Assembly (NCBI GenBank): GCA_035552195.1 | Contig: DASZLU010000006.1 | Coordinates: 137,900-201,899, forward strand | Direction: 5' to 3' | Length of the DNA: 64,000 bases | Source of the DNA: CAIKMD01 sp035552195 | GTDB taxonomy: Bacteria; Pseudomonadota; Alphaproteobacteria; ATCC43930; CGMCC-115725 | In this document: piece by piece, positions 42,150-49,996 of the stretch | Numbering within the stretch: position 1 is the stretch's first letter | How the letters are laid out: each line of letters starts with the position of its first letter | Translations under genes and position numbers: made by a program | Notes under the pieces: model-generated | The model's input: the letters and a program-made list of their open reading frames with translations, nothing else | Told to the model about the DNA's origin: nothing | Database searches by the model: none

Positions 42150-44462
42150 ATGAAGAACGAAGTAAAATTTAAAGAATACGACGCGCCGGCCGGTGGCTGG
42201 GGCTCGGTACAGTCGCTTGGCCGGAGCTTGGCGCATGGCCGCGCGCCGGTCCGCCAAACGCAAGCGTTGATGAAGCAGAACAAGCCGGACGGCTTTGCCT
42301 GCGTAAGCTGCGCATGGGCCAAGCCGGGCGAGCCGCATCCCTTCGAATTTTGCGAGGAAGGCGCCAAGGCGACGACGTGGGAGTTGACTGCCGATCGCTG
42401 TACGCCGGCGTTCTTCGCGCAGCATCCGGTGACCATGCTCGAGAGCTGGAGCGACCACGCGCTGGAGGATGTTGGTCGCCTGACCGAGCCGATGCTCTGG
42501 GACGCCGCCACGGACAAATATGTACCCGTCACCTGGGAAGAAGCGTTTCGCGAGATCGGCGCGGAATTGAAGCGGCTCGCCCCGAAAGAGGCGGTCTTCT
42601 ATTCCTCGGGCCGTGCGTCACTCGAGGCCTCGTACATGTATGCGCTGCTCGCGCGCCTGTACGGCAACAACAATCTGCCGGACAGCTCGAATATGTGCCA
42701 CGAGAGCACCTCCGTCGCGCTGCCCGAAAGCATCGGCGTGCCGGTAGGAACGATCACGCTCGACGATTTCGAGCATACCGACTGCATCATCAATTTCGGG
42801 CATAATACGGGCGTCAGCAGCCCGCGCATGTTGCACCAATTGCAGCCCTGCGCGAAGCGCGGCGTACCGATCATCATCTTCAACCCGCTGCGGGAGCGCG
42901 GCTTCGAGCGCTTCATCAATCCGCAAAACCCGGTCGAGATGCTGAGCGGCCATTCGACGCCGATCGGCTCGCAGTACCACCAGGTCAAGAGCGGCGGCGA
43001 TACGGCGGCGCTCTTCGGAATCTGCAAGGCGTTGATCGCGGCCGACGACGAAGCGCAGGCCCAGGGTCGGCCTCGTATCCTCGATAGCGAATTCATCGCC
43101 GAGCACACGCACGGCATCGATGAATTCACAGCCGCGGCGCGCGCCAAAAGCTGGATCGATTTGGAGCGGCGCTCCGGCCTCTCGCGCAATGCGATGGAAG
43201 CGGTGGCGAAAGTCTATCAGCGCTCGAATGCCGTGATGGGTATCTATGGCATGGGATTGACGCAGCATAAGCACGGCGTCGAGACCGTTCAGATGATCGT
43301 CAACCTGCTGCTGCTGCGCGGCAATATGGGCAAGCCCGGCGCGGGCATCTTGCCGGTGCGCGGCCATTCCAACGTGCAAGGCCAACGCACGGTGGGCATT
43401 ACCGAGAAGCCCGAGCTTGTGCCGGTCGACAAGCTGGAGCAGCAATTCGATTTCACCGTGCCCAAGGAAAAAGGCATGGCCACCGTCGCGGCCTGCGAAG
43501 GCATCATCAACGGCTCGGTCCGCGCGATGATCCAGCTCGGCGGCAATCTCGTGCGCTCCGTACCGGACCACAACGCCGTTATCCCGGCGTGGCGCAAACT
43601 ACGGCTGACGGTGCAGATCGAGACCAAGCTCAACAAGAGCTGCGTCGTTCATGGCGAGGTGTCCTTCATCCTCCCGTGCCTCGGCCGGATCGAGATCGAC
43701 CGGCAGGCGAGCGGACCGCAGGCGGTCGCCGTCGAAGACAGCACCGGCTGCATGCACGGCTCGCGCGGCCACGCCACGCCCGCCAGCGAGCACCTGCTTT
43801 CCGAGCCGGCGATTATCGCCGGGATTGCCAAAGCGACGTTGCCGCCCAATCCGAAAGTCGATTGGGACGGCTGGGTCGCGGACTATGCGCGTATCCGCGA
43901 CGCGATCGCCGAGACCTATCCCGAGATCTTCCACGACTTCAACCAACGCATGTGGCAGCCAGGCGGCTTCCATCGTCCGCTCGGCGCCAAGCATCGCGAA
44001 TGGAAGACCAAAACCGGCAAGGCGAATTTCATCACGCCTGGGAGTTTGGCGACGGATATCGACGTTCCGGAAGCAGAGCGCGACGTCGTGCAGCTCATCA
44101 CCCTGCGCAGCCAAGGACAATTCAACACGACGGTTTATTCCTATCGCGACCGTTTCCGCGGCGTCGACGGTACGCGGATGGTTCTGTTCATGCATCAAAA
44201 CGATATCGACCGGCTCGAGCTTCACGCCGAAGAGATGGTGAGTCTCATCACCGCGGTTAGCGATGGCGTCCATCGCCAAGTGGATGGTTTCATCGTGCGG
44301 CCCTACGACATCCCCGAAGGCTGCATCGCCGGCTATTATCCGGAATGCAATCCGCTCGTCCCCCTCTGGCATCATGAAGAGAAAGCCAAGGTGCCTGCGA
44401 CCAAATCGATACCGGTCCGCATCGCCAAGACAGGCGTCGGCCCGGTCGCCGGCAATCGATGA
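42150..44462 (+). CDS. FdhF/YdeP-family molybdopterin oxidoreductase
   Basis: A 770-residue protein of the bis-MGD molybdoenzyme (formate dehydrogenase/DMSO reductase) superfamily. The N-terminal GFACVSCAWAKPGEPHPFEF with FCEEGAKATTWE is the YdeP-type signature and has fewer cluster-binding Cys than true FdhF. Cofactor regions include FYSSGRASLEASYMYALLAR, CHESTSVALPESIG and GHNTGVSSPRM. The reaction is not established for this family (E. coli YdeP is linked to acid resistance). The next gene, fdhD, overlaps by four bases and supplies the sulfuration factor that formate dehydrogenase-type enzymes need, which supports a formate dehydrogenase-like active site. Confidence 0.88.
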   Translation: MKNEVKFKEYDAPAGGWGSVQSLGRSLAHGRAPVRQTQALMKQNKPDGFACVSCAWAKPGEPHPFEFCEEGAKATTWELTADRCTPAFFAQHPVTMLESWSDHALEDVGRLTEPMLWDAATDKYVPVTWEEAFREIGAELKRLAPKEAVFYSSGRASLEASYMYALLARLYGNNNLPDSSNMCHESTSVALPESIGVPVGTITLDDFEHTDCIINFGHNTGVSSPRMLHQLQPCAKRGVPIIIFNPLRERGFERFINPQNPVEMLSGHSTPIGSQYHQVKSGGDTAALFGICKALIAADDEAQAQGRPRILDSEFIAEHTHGIDEFTAAARAKSWIDLERRSGLSRNAMEAVAKVYQRSNAVMGIYGMGLTQHKHGVETVQMIVNLLLLRGNMGKPGAGILPVRGHSNVQGQRTVGITEKPELVPVDKLEQQFDFTVPKEKGMATVAACEGIINGSVRAMIQLGGNLVRSVPDHNAVIPAWRKLRLTVQIETKLNKSCVVHGEVSFILPCLGRIEIDRQASGPQAVAVEDSTGCMHGSRGHATPASEHLLSEPAIIAGIAKATLPPNPKVDWDGWVADYARIRDAIAETYPEIFHDFNQRMWQPGGFHRPLGAKHREWKTKTGKANFITPGSLATDIDVPEAERDVVQLITLRSQGQFNTTVYSYRDRFRGVDGTRMVLFMHQNDIDRLELHAEEMVSLITAVSDGVHRQVDGFIVRPYDIPEGCIAGYYPECNPLVPLWHHEEKAKVPATKSIPVRIAKTGVGPVAGNR

Positions 44463-45286
44463 TGGAACCGGCGTCGCAGCGCTTGCGGCGGCGCCAATGG
44501 CGTTTCGCCGCCGCCGGCGAAAGCCTTGGCACACGCGCCGTGGCGACGGAGGTGCCGATCGCCTTCACCTATCGAGGATGCAGCTATGCCGTCATGATGG
44601 CGACGCCCGCCGATCTTGACGACTTCGCGCGCGGCTTCACGCTCAGCGAAGGCCTGATTTCCTCCCTACAAGACATAAGCGCGATCGAGGCGCGGCCGCG
44701 CGATGAAGGCGTCGTCCTCGATATCGATCTTGCCGCGACAGCGATGGACCGCTTTTGGGAGCGCCGGCGGTTCATGGCCGGGCCCAGCGGCTGCGGACTG
44801 TGCGGTATCGAGAGCCTCAAAGAAGCGCTGCGGCCGATCCCGCGCGTGACCGCGGCACGCGGCTTCGCGCCCGATGATATCGCCGCTGCACTAGCTGCTC
44901 TTCCCGTCGCTCAAAGCCTCGGCCGCGAAACGCGCGCGGTGCACGCTGCCGCGCTTTGGCGGCCTGAGGATCGTAGCCTGACATTGCGCGAGGATATCGG
45001 GCGCCACAACGCGCTCGACAAGCTGATCGGCGCGACCATGCGGGAACATCTGCCGATGGGCGAAGGTATTCTCCTTCTGACCAGCAGGCTGTCGGTCGAA
45101 CTCATCCAGAAGGCGGCGGTGGCCGGCGCCAGCATGGTCGTCGGCGTCTCGGCGCCGACGGCGTTGGCGGTTCGCACCGCCGAAGCCGCTGGGATCACGT
45201 TGATCGGCATCGCGCGCGACGATGGTTTCGAGATTTTCACCGGCGCGGGCCGTCTGACCACCGCGCCCAGCGTCGATGCGGCCTAG
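44459..45286 (+). CDS. fdhD: Formate dehydrogenase accessory sulfurtransferase FdhD
   Basis: A 275-residue cytoplasmic protein that transfers sulfur from a cysteine desulfurase to the molybdenum cofactor of formate dehydrogenase-type enzymes. It contains EVPIAFTYRGCSYAVMMATP, DDFARGFTLSEGLI, the active Cys pair in SGCGLCGIESL (about residue 115), DIGRHNALDKLIG and LLTSRLSVELIQKAA. Its ATG overlaps the molybdoenzyme stop (ATGA), so the two are translationally coupled. Its own end overlaps the convergent hydrolase-like gene by four bases. Confidence 0.93.
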   Translation: MMEPASQRLRRRQWRFAAAGESLGTRAVATEVPIAFTYRGCSYAVMMATPADLDDFARGFTLSEGLISSLQDISAIEARPRDEGVVLDIDLAATAMDRFWERRRFMAGPSGCGLCGIESLKEALRPIPRVTAARGFAPDDIAAALAALPVAQSLGRETRAVHAAALWRPEDRSLTLREDIGRHNALDKLIGATMREHLPMGEGILLLTSRLSVELIQKAAVAGASMVVGVSAPTALAVRTAEAAGITLIGIARDDGFEIFTGAGRLTTAPSVDAA

Positions 45287-45792
45287 CGGAAGAGCAGATC
45301 GCTCTGCTGCCGCACCAGAAACGTGTCGCCGCGATGGAAGAAGTCGACGACGAGGTCGGCGACCGCTTCCGGCCGTTCATCGGCCATCGCCGTCCCCGCG
45401 TCATAGACGAACACGACGTTGCACGCCGCAAGACGCTCGCGGTAATACCGGCCGGCTTCGGGCGGCGCGGCTCTGTCCTTGGTGCCGAAGACCGTGAGCA
45501 GCGGCACTTTGAGGGCGCCGAGCCGGCCGATCAGCGCCTCATCGGCGACGCGGCCGTCGCCATGGATCAGCCGCGGGCCAAGCACGATCAGCGCCGCGAC
45601 CGCATCGGGCCGGTCGAGCGCGAGGGCAAGTCCTGCCGCGGCGTTGTCGCTGTCGGCGATCACGGCGAAACGCTCGCTGCCCGACGGCGTCTTGTCGATG
45701 ACGCGGAATTGCGCGGCGATGAGATCGCGCAGCTCCGCGCGCTTCTCGCCGAGCCAAAGGACGGTATCGGTGCCGAGGTTTTCGTTGGTCAT
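45283..45792 (-). CDS. Degenerate, short alpha/beta-hydrolase-like protein
   Basis: A 169-residue protein resembling the core and C-terminal half of an alpha/beta hydrolase. Normally the nucleophile elbow reads G-x-S-x-G; here the matching strand gives VIADSDNAAAGLAL. The acid is visible in VFGTKDRAAPP, but the place of the catalytic His reads VYDAGTAMAD. The usual N-terminal strands are missing. It may therefore be a non-catalytic protein or a decaying gene. It starts two bases after the luciferase-like monooxygenase stop on the same strand, suggesting they are co-expressed. Confidence 0.65.
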   Translation of the reverse strand: MTNENLGTDTVLWLGEKRAELRDLIAAQFRVIDKTPSGSERFAVIADSDNAAAGLALALDRPDAVAALIVLGPRLIHGDGRVADEALIGRLGALKVPLLTVFGTKDRAAPPEAGRYYRERLAACNVVFVYDAGTAMADERPEAVADLVVDFFHRGDTFLVRQQSDLLFR

Positions 45793-45794
45793 GA

Positions 45795-46880
45795 TCAGAG
45801 CTCGCGGATCCGCGGCAGTACTTTCGTGCCGAACAATTCGATGGAGTGCAGCGTCTTATCGCCGAGCTGGGCTGCCAGCGGGCAATCGAGAATGCCCGCG
45901 CCGATCTCCTTCCGGATACGCGCGATCTGGCGCACGATCGTCTCCGGCGAGCCGACGAGGAGTTGGCCGCTATCGATGCGGTCCTGCAGCGTCCGCGTCA
46001 CCGTCCGCGTGACCTGGCTTTCATCGCGACCGTAATACGCGGTCTCCGCCATCGCCTTGTTGATCGAGGCATTGGCGGTGGTCAGCGCGACACGCTGGGG
46101 CGCCTTGCTCATATCGTCGAAGGCTTCCTCATCGGTCTCGGCGACGTGGAAGCCGACGCGATAGATGATGTCGTCGGGCTTCGCTTCCCAACCCTGCTGG
46201 CGGCATTGCGCCTGGTAATAGGCCGACGCCTTGGCCGCCTGCGCGATGGTGGTGAAGGCAAAGCCGAGACCGATATGCTGCTCGGCCGCGAGCTCGCCGG
46301 CCTCGGGGCTCGAGCCCGACATGTACATCGGCGGCTGCGGCCGCTGCACCGGCCGCGGCCAGATCGAAATCGAGCGATATTGGTAATAGCGGCCCTGCCA
46401 GCCGAAGGGCTGCGGCTCGGTCCAGGCGCGGCGGATGATCTCCATCGCCTCGGCAAAACGCGCCCGCGATTCCGAAGGATTGAAATTGTAGGTGACATAT
46501 TCGTTCGGCGTGCCGCGCATGAAACCGGCGATGAGCCGGCCGCCGGTCATCGCATCGAGCATCGCGAATTCCTCGGCGACGCGCACCGGGTTGAGCGTCG
46601 GCAGGCTCGGCCCGAGCACCGCAATCTTGGCCCGCTTCACCACCTGGCTCAGCGCGCCGGCGAAGATCATCGGATTGGGTGTCAGCGACAGCGACGAGAA
46701 ATGATGCTCGGCGACCGTCACCCAGTCGAAGCCGAAGACATCGGCAAGGCGGAATTGTTCCATCGTGACGGCCATCGACTGCTCGGCGATCTCGGCGTCG
46801 CAATATCCATTGGGAACCGGCCAGATGCCTTGCGGCGCGTCGCCGATATAGCGGGAAGTGCAGAAGAGCGCGGCTTTCAT
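45795..46880 (-). CDS. LLM-class flavin-dependent oxidoreductase (luciferase-like)
   Basis: A 361-residue TIM-barrel flavin monooxygenase of the bacterial luciferase-like group, using reduced FMN or F420. Family features are FGFDWVTVAEHHFSSLSLTP, LGPSLPTLNPVRVAEEFAML with the conserved MTGGRLIAGFMRGTPNEY, and VGSPETIVRQIARI near the end. ATG 46880 is used because MKAALFCTSRYIG is the natural N-terminus; a reading to 46994 is an extension into the divergent neighbour's start region. The substrate is unknown. Two bases separate it from the hydrolase-like gene; it is divergent from an amidohydrolase gene. Confidence 0.88.
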   Translation of the reverse strand: MKAALFCTSRYIGDAPQGIWPVPNGYCDAEIAEQSMAVTMEQFRLADVFGFDWVTVAEHHFSSLSLTPNPMIFAGALSQVVKRAKIAVLGPSLPTLNPVRVAEEFAMLDAMTGGRLIAGFMRGTPNEYVTYNFNPSESRARFAEAMEIIRRAWTEPQPFGWQGRYYQYRSISIWPRPVQRPQPPMYMSGSSPEAGELAAEQHIGLGFAFTTIAQAAKASAYYQAQCRQQGWEAKPDDIIYRVGFHVAETDEEAFDDMSKAPQRVALTTANASINKAMAETAYYGRDESQVTRTVTRTLQDRIDSGQLLVGSPETIVRQIARIRKEIGAGILDCPLAAQLGDKTLHSIELFGTKVLPRIREL

Positions 46881-46974
46881 GCCCCGAGCGTAACACCGCG
46901 ACGCCCGGAAGTCAGCCGCTTGCCCCGCTAGCCGCCGGGCCCCACTATTCTGCGAAAGATCAACGGGAGACAAC

Positions 46975-47961
46975 ATGCCGGCATTCGATCCCAAGCGTTA
47001 CCACCGCATCGCCGTCGAGGAAGCATTCGTGATCCCCGAGATCGCCGGGCTCGACGCCAATCGCGCGGATCGCAGCGACCGCTCGGCGCGGCGCGCCTAC
47101 ATCATGAAATCGCTGCTCGAGATGGGCGACGAACGCATCAAAGCGATGGATGAAGACGGGATCGCGATGCAAGTCTGTCTCATCGCCGGCATCGCGTTGC
47201 AGGACATCGATCCCGTCAAAGGCAATGAGCTCGCGGCGCTCTCCAATGACCGCCTGGCGGAGATGGCGGGCAAATATCCGACCCGTATTGCCGGCCTCGC
47301 CGGCTTCGCGCCGCGCGATCCGACGCGCGCCGCGCACGAGCTCGAGCGCGGGGTAAAAAAGCTGGGCCTCAAAGGCGGCATCGTCAATTCGCATTCGCTG
47401 GGCGAATATCTCGACGACAAAAAATTCTGGCCGATCTTCGAGACGCTGCAAGCGATGGACGTGCCGCTCTATATTCATCCGCGCGATCCCTCGCCGCAGA
47501 TGATCAAGCCGTTCGAGGTCTTCGGCTTCAAGGTCGGCTGGTCATGGGCGGCGGAAGTCGGCACGCATATCATTCGCCTGATCGGCAACGGCGTGTTCGA
47601 TCAATTTCCGCGGCTGCGCATCGTCATCGGCCATATGGGCGAAGGCATCCCCTTCTTCATCGACCGGATCGACAATCGTTATTTCTGGGAGCACGACATG
47701 GCCGCCGCGCCGCCGCGGCTGAAGCGCAAGCCGAGCGATTACATCCGCGAGAATCTCGTGGTCACGACCAGCGGCATGAATTACCCGGGGCCGCTGCTGC
47801 TGACGATCCAGGCGCTTGGCATCGACAACGTACTGTTCGCCGCCGATTACCCGTTCGAGACGGTGCGGGATTCGGTCGAGGCGATCGACAATCTGGCGAT
47901 CGCCGACAGCGACAAGGAAAAGCTCTACAGCCTCAACGCGAAGCGCGTCTTCAAGCTTTAA
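46975..47961 (+). CDS. Amidohydrolase family protein (resorcylate/dihydroxybenzoate decarboxylase-like)
   Basis: A 328-residue amidohydrolase-2 protein. It begins HRIAVEEAFVIPE, the site usually reading ALEEHF in resorcylate and dihydroxybenzoate decarboxylases, with Phe in place of the His. It continues with LAGFAPRDPTRAAHELE, GIVNSHSLGEYLDD, PLYIHPRDP (metal His), VIGHMGEGIPFF and FAADYPFE (metal Asp). The substrate is unknown. A GGGAG ribosome site precedes the ATG. It is a paralogue of the amidohydrolase at 22731-23951. It ends before a hairpin and the convergent KGG gene. Confidence 0.85.
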   Translation: MPAFDPKRYHRIAVEEAFVIPEIAGLDANRADRSDRSARRAYIMKSLLEMGDERIKAMDEDGIAMQVCLIAGIALQDIDPVKGNELAALSNDRLAEMAGKYPTRIAGLAGFAPRDPTRAAHELERGVKKLGLKGGIVNSHSLGEYLDDKKFWPIFETLQAMDVPLYIHPRDPSPQMIKPFEVFGFKVGWSWAAEVGTHIIRLIGNGVFDQFPRLRIVIGHMGEGIPFFIDRIDNRYFWEHDMAAAPPRLKRKPSDYIRENLVVTTSGMNYPGPLLLTIQALGIDNVLFAADYPFETVRDSVEAIDNLAIADSDKEKLYSLNAKRVFKL

Positions 47962-47975
47962 GGCACATAAATGCA

Positions 47976-47999
47976 CACGCGCGCCGAAGCGCGCGCGTG
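47976..47999. terminator. GC-rich hairpin between convergent genes
   Basis: CGCGCGC (47978-47984) pairs with GCGCGCG (47989-47995) around a CGAA loop, with CAC/GTG flanks extending the stem. It lies 15 bases after the amidohydrolase stop and 38 bases from the KGG gene stop, where a bidirectional terminator is expected. It has no T-tract. Confidence 0.55.
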
Positions 48000-48037
48000 G
48001 ATCGTTCGAGGGCAGCCTTGGCGATGGAAGAAGCGAC

Positions 48038-48394
48038 TCAAGCCGATTCAGTCGTCTCTTCTTCCTGCTGCTCGTCCTGCTGCTGCTCGTCCTGTTCGTC
48101 TTCTTTCTTCAGCCCGCGGCGGCGTGCCGCCTCGTGCCGAGGATTGAAGAGTTGAGCGCGGGATTCCCCGCCCTTGCGGCCCGCCGCCGCGGCGAGCTCG
48201 CGGTTCTGCGAGAAGCTTCGTTCGGCCGCGGGAACGGCTTCGCCGCCTTTCCGGCCCGCCTCCGCGGCGAGCTGGCGGTTTTTAGAGAAGCTGCGCTTCT
48301 CCGGCGGCACTCCGTGCCCGCCCTTGCTGGCAATCTCGCGCTGGCGTTCGCGATCCATCGACGCAAAGCCACGATTAGACTTCACCTGTTCCAT
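48038..48394 (-). CDS. KGG-repeat general stress protein (YciG/GsiB-like)
   Basis: A 118-residue hydrophilic protein. It has three KGG motifs of the stress-protein type (REIASKGGHGVP, AEAGRKGGEAVP, AAAGRKGGESR), each followed in the first two cases by an RSFS-NR-LA segment. The tail is Glu/Asp/Gln-rich (EDEQDEQQQDEQQ), coded by a short CTGCTCGTC-type microsatellite at about 48058-48110. KGG proteins are disordered, hydrophilin-like and induced by stress in many bacteria. A weak GGAAC-N16-CATT motif lies upstream (minus strand, 48458-48434). Its own neighbours give no further clue. Confidence 0.8.
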   Translation of the reverse strand: MEQVKSNRGFASMDRERQREIASKGGHGVPPEKRSFSKNRQLAAEAGRKGGEAVPAAERSFSQNRELAAAAGRKGGESRAQLFNPRHEAARRRGLKKEDEQDEQQQDEQQEEETTESA

Positions 48395-48433
48395 CCCGAC
48401 CCGTTGAGCTGCTGAATGAGCAATCGAGGGGTA

Positions 48434-48458
48434 AATGCATGCTGCAGCCTATGGTTCC
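48434..48458 (-). promoter_or_regulatory. Weak EcfG-like motif upstream of KGG gene
   Basis: On the minus strand GGAAC (48458-48454), 16 bases, then CATT (48437-48434), one base off CGTT. About 40 bases before the KGG ATG. A general-stress promoter would fit the gene, but the -10 is imperfect. Confidence 0.3.
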
Positions 48459-48534
48459 GACAAAAATTTCGCCCATAGCTGGAGCTTGAGCACTCTTCCT
48501 CGCGCCCGCTTGGCCGCGATCCCCCGACCCCCTG

Positions 48535-48559
48535 GGAACCGTTTTCCGCCCTCGGAGTT
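48535..48559 (+). promoter_or_regulatory. EcfG-like promoter upstream of the TolC-family gene
   Basis: GGAAC (48535-48539), 17 bases, then GTT (48557-48559); aligned at 16 bases the -10 reads AGTT. The predicted start near 48566 gives a leader of about 30 bases to the TTG start at 48596. Confidence 0.45.
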
Positions 48560-48595
48560 AGGGAACTGCCACAAAAATCTCGGGGAGAGGCCGGT

Positions 48596-49969
48596 TTGAA
48601 CATTTGTTGCGTCCGGGGCTTAGCGGCGGGCTGCAGCGCCATCGCCTTGGCCTCATTTCTCAGCCCTGTAGCGCGAGCCCAGCCCCTCACCTTGGATCAG
48701 GCGCTCGCCGCCGCCTACGAGACGAACACCCAGCTTCAGGCTCAGCGCGCCGCTCTACGCGCCACCGACGAAGATGTCGCGACTGCGATCTCGGGCTGGC
48801 GGCCGACCGTGACCGCAACCGCCAGTTACGGCTATACGCGCGACCGCACCCAGCCGCCTGAATTCGGCGTCGTTGCCCCGAATGGACATCCGCGAGATGC
48901 CGGCATCACGCTGACTCAGCCTGTGATCAACGGCATGACCATCCCGCAAACGGAGCAGGCCAAAGCCGGCGTCGAGGCCGGCCGCGCACAGTTGACCTCT
49001 GTCGAGCAATCGACGCTGCTCAACGCCGCCAGAGCGTATTTCGACGTGCTCAGCGCCGAGGCGCAGCTGAACTACAAACGACACAACGTGTCGCGGCTGA
49101 ACGATCAGGTGCAGATGACGCAGCGACGCGTCGCGATCCGCGATCTTGCCCGCAGCGATCTCGACATCGTCCAGGCGCGGCTGAGCTCGGCCAGCGCCGA
49201 TGTCGCGACCGCCGAAGGCAATCTCGCCACGGCACAGGCGGCATTCCTGCGCGTGGTCGGGCGGCCAGCGGAGACGCTCGAGACAGCGCCCAAGCTCCCC
49301 GCATTGCCCGCGACCGAGCAGGACGCAATGGCGGTCGCCCTCGCCAACAACCCCGATCTCGCAGGGACGAAATATCTCGTTAAGCAGGCCGACGCCGCGG
49401 TGGACGTCGCCTATGGCGCCTTAGCGCCCAGCATATCGGTCCAACTCGGCTACAAGAAATCAGCCGACGAGCTCGGCCCCGGCATTCGCGACGATTCTCT
49501 CTCGGCGATCGCGCAGCTGCGCGTGCCGCTCTATCAGAGCGGCACCGAATACGCGCAGATCCGGCGCAGCGTCGAGTTGCGCAGCAAAGCCGTCCTGCAA
49601 GCCGCCGATCAGGAGCGCAGCCTGCGACAAACCCTCGATGCGGCTTGGCAAACGCTCGCTGCCACGCGGAATGCGGTGAGCCTTGATCGCCAGCAGATCC
49701 AATCGGCACAATCGGCCTACGACGGAATCCTGGTTGGCCTGCGCGCCGGCGAGCGCACCACGTTCGACGTATTGAACACCGAGCAGGATCTCGACACCGC
49801 GCAGGTCGCGCTGGTCGAAGCCGAGCGGCAATACAATGAGACGACGTTTCAGCTTCTCGCCGCCACCGGCGGCCTGACGGCGCGCGCCCTGCAACTGCCC
49901 GTCGCCTACTACGATCCCAAAGCTCACTACGACCACGACGTCCATAGCTGGGTCGGCACCGGCAAATAG
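48596..49969 (+). CDS. TolC-family outer membrane channel protein (type I secretion)
   Basis: A 457-residue outer membrane efflux/secretion protein. The signal peptide is MNICCVRGLAAGCSAIALAS with cleavage after ARA, then QPLTLDQALAAAYETNTQLQ, the standard TolC start. Two internally homologous halves of helices and strands follow, with ATAEGNLATAQAAFLRVVG and FDVLNTEQDLDTAQVALVEA. The start codon is TTG at 48596, supported by a GGGGAGAGG ribosome site just before it; no upstream ATG is in frame. With the PrtD-type ABC protein and HlyD about 7 kb away it would complete a type I secretion system for the RTX-like proteins at the end of the window. Confidence 0.88.
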   Translation: MNICCVRGLAAGCSAIALASFLSPVARAQPLTLDQALAAAYETNTQLQAQRAALRATDEDVATAISGWRPTVTATASYGYTRDRTQPPEFGVVAPNGHPRDAGITLTQPVINGMTIPQTEQAKAGVEAGRAQLTSVEQSTLLNAARAYFDVLSAEAQLNYKRHNVSRLNDQVQMTQRRVAIRDLARSDLDIVQARLSSASADVATAEGNLATAQAAFLRVVGRPAETLETAPKLPALPATEQDAMAVALANNPDLAGTKYLVKQADAAVDVAYGALAPSISVQLGYKKSADELGPGIRDDSLSAIAQLRVPLYQSGTEYAQIRRSVELRSKAVLQAADQERSLRQTLDAAWQTLAATRNAVSLDRQQIQSAQSAYDGILVGLRAGERTTFDVLNTEQDLDTAQVALVEAERQYNETTFQLLAATGGLTARALQLPVAYYDPKAHYDHDVHSWVGTGK

Positions 49970-49996
49970 CGGTGCCGACGGGTATGGCCGACGGCG

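Noticed and set aside
48058..48110. CTGCTCGTC-type microsatellite as a possible independent repeat element
   Set aside because: It is in frame inside the KGG gene and simply encodes the Glu/Gln/Asp-rich tail.
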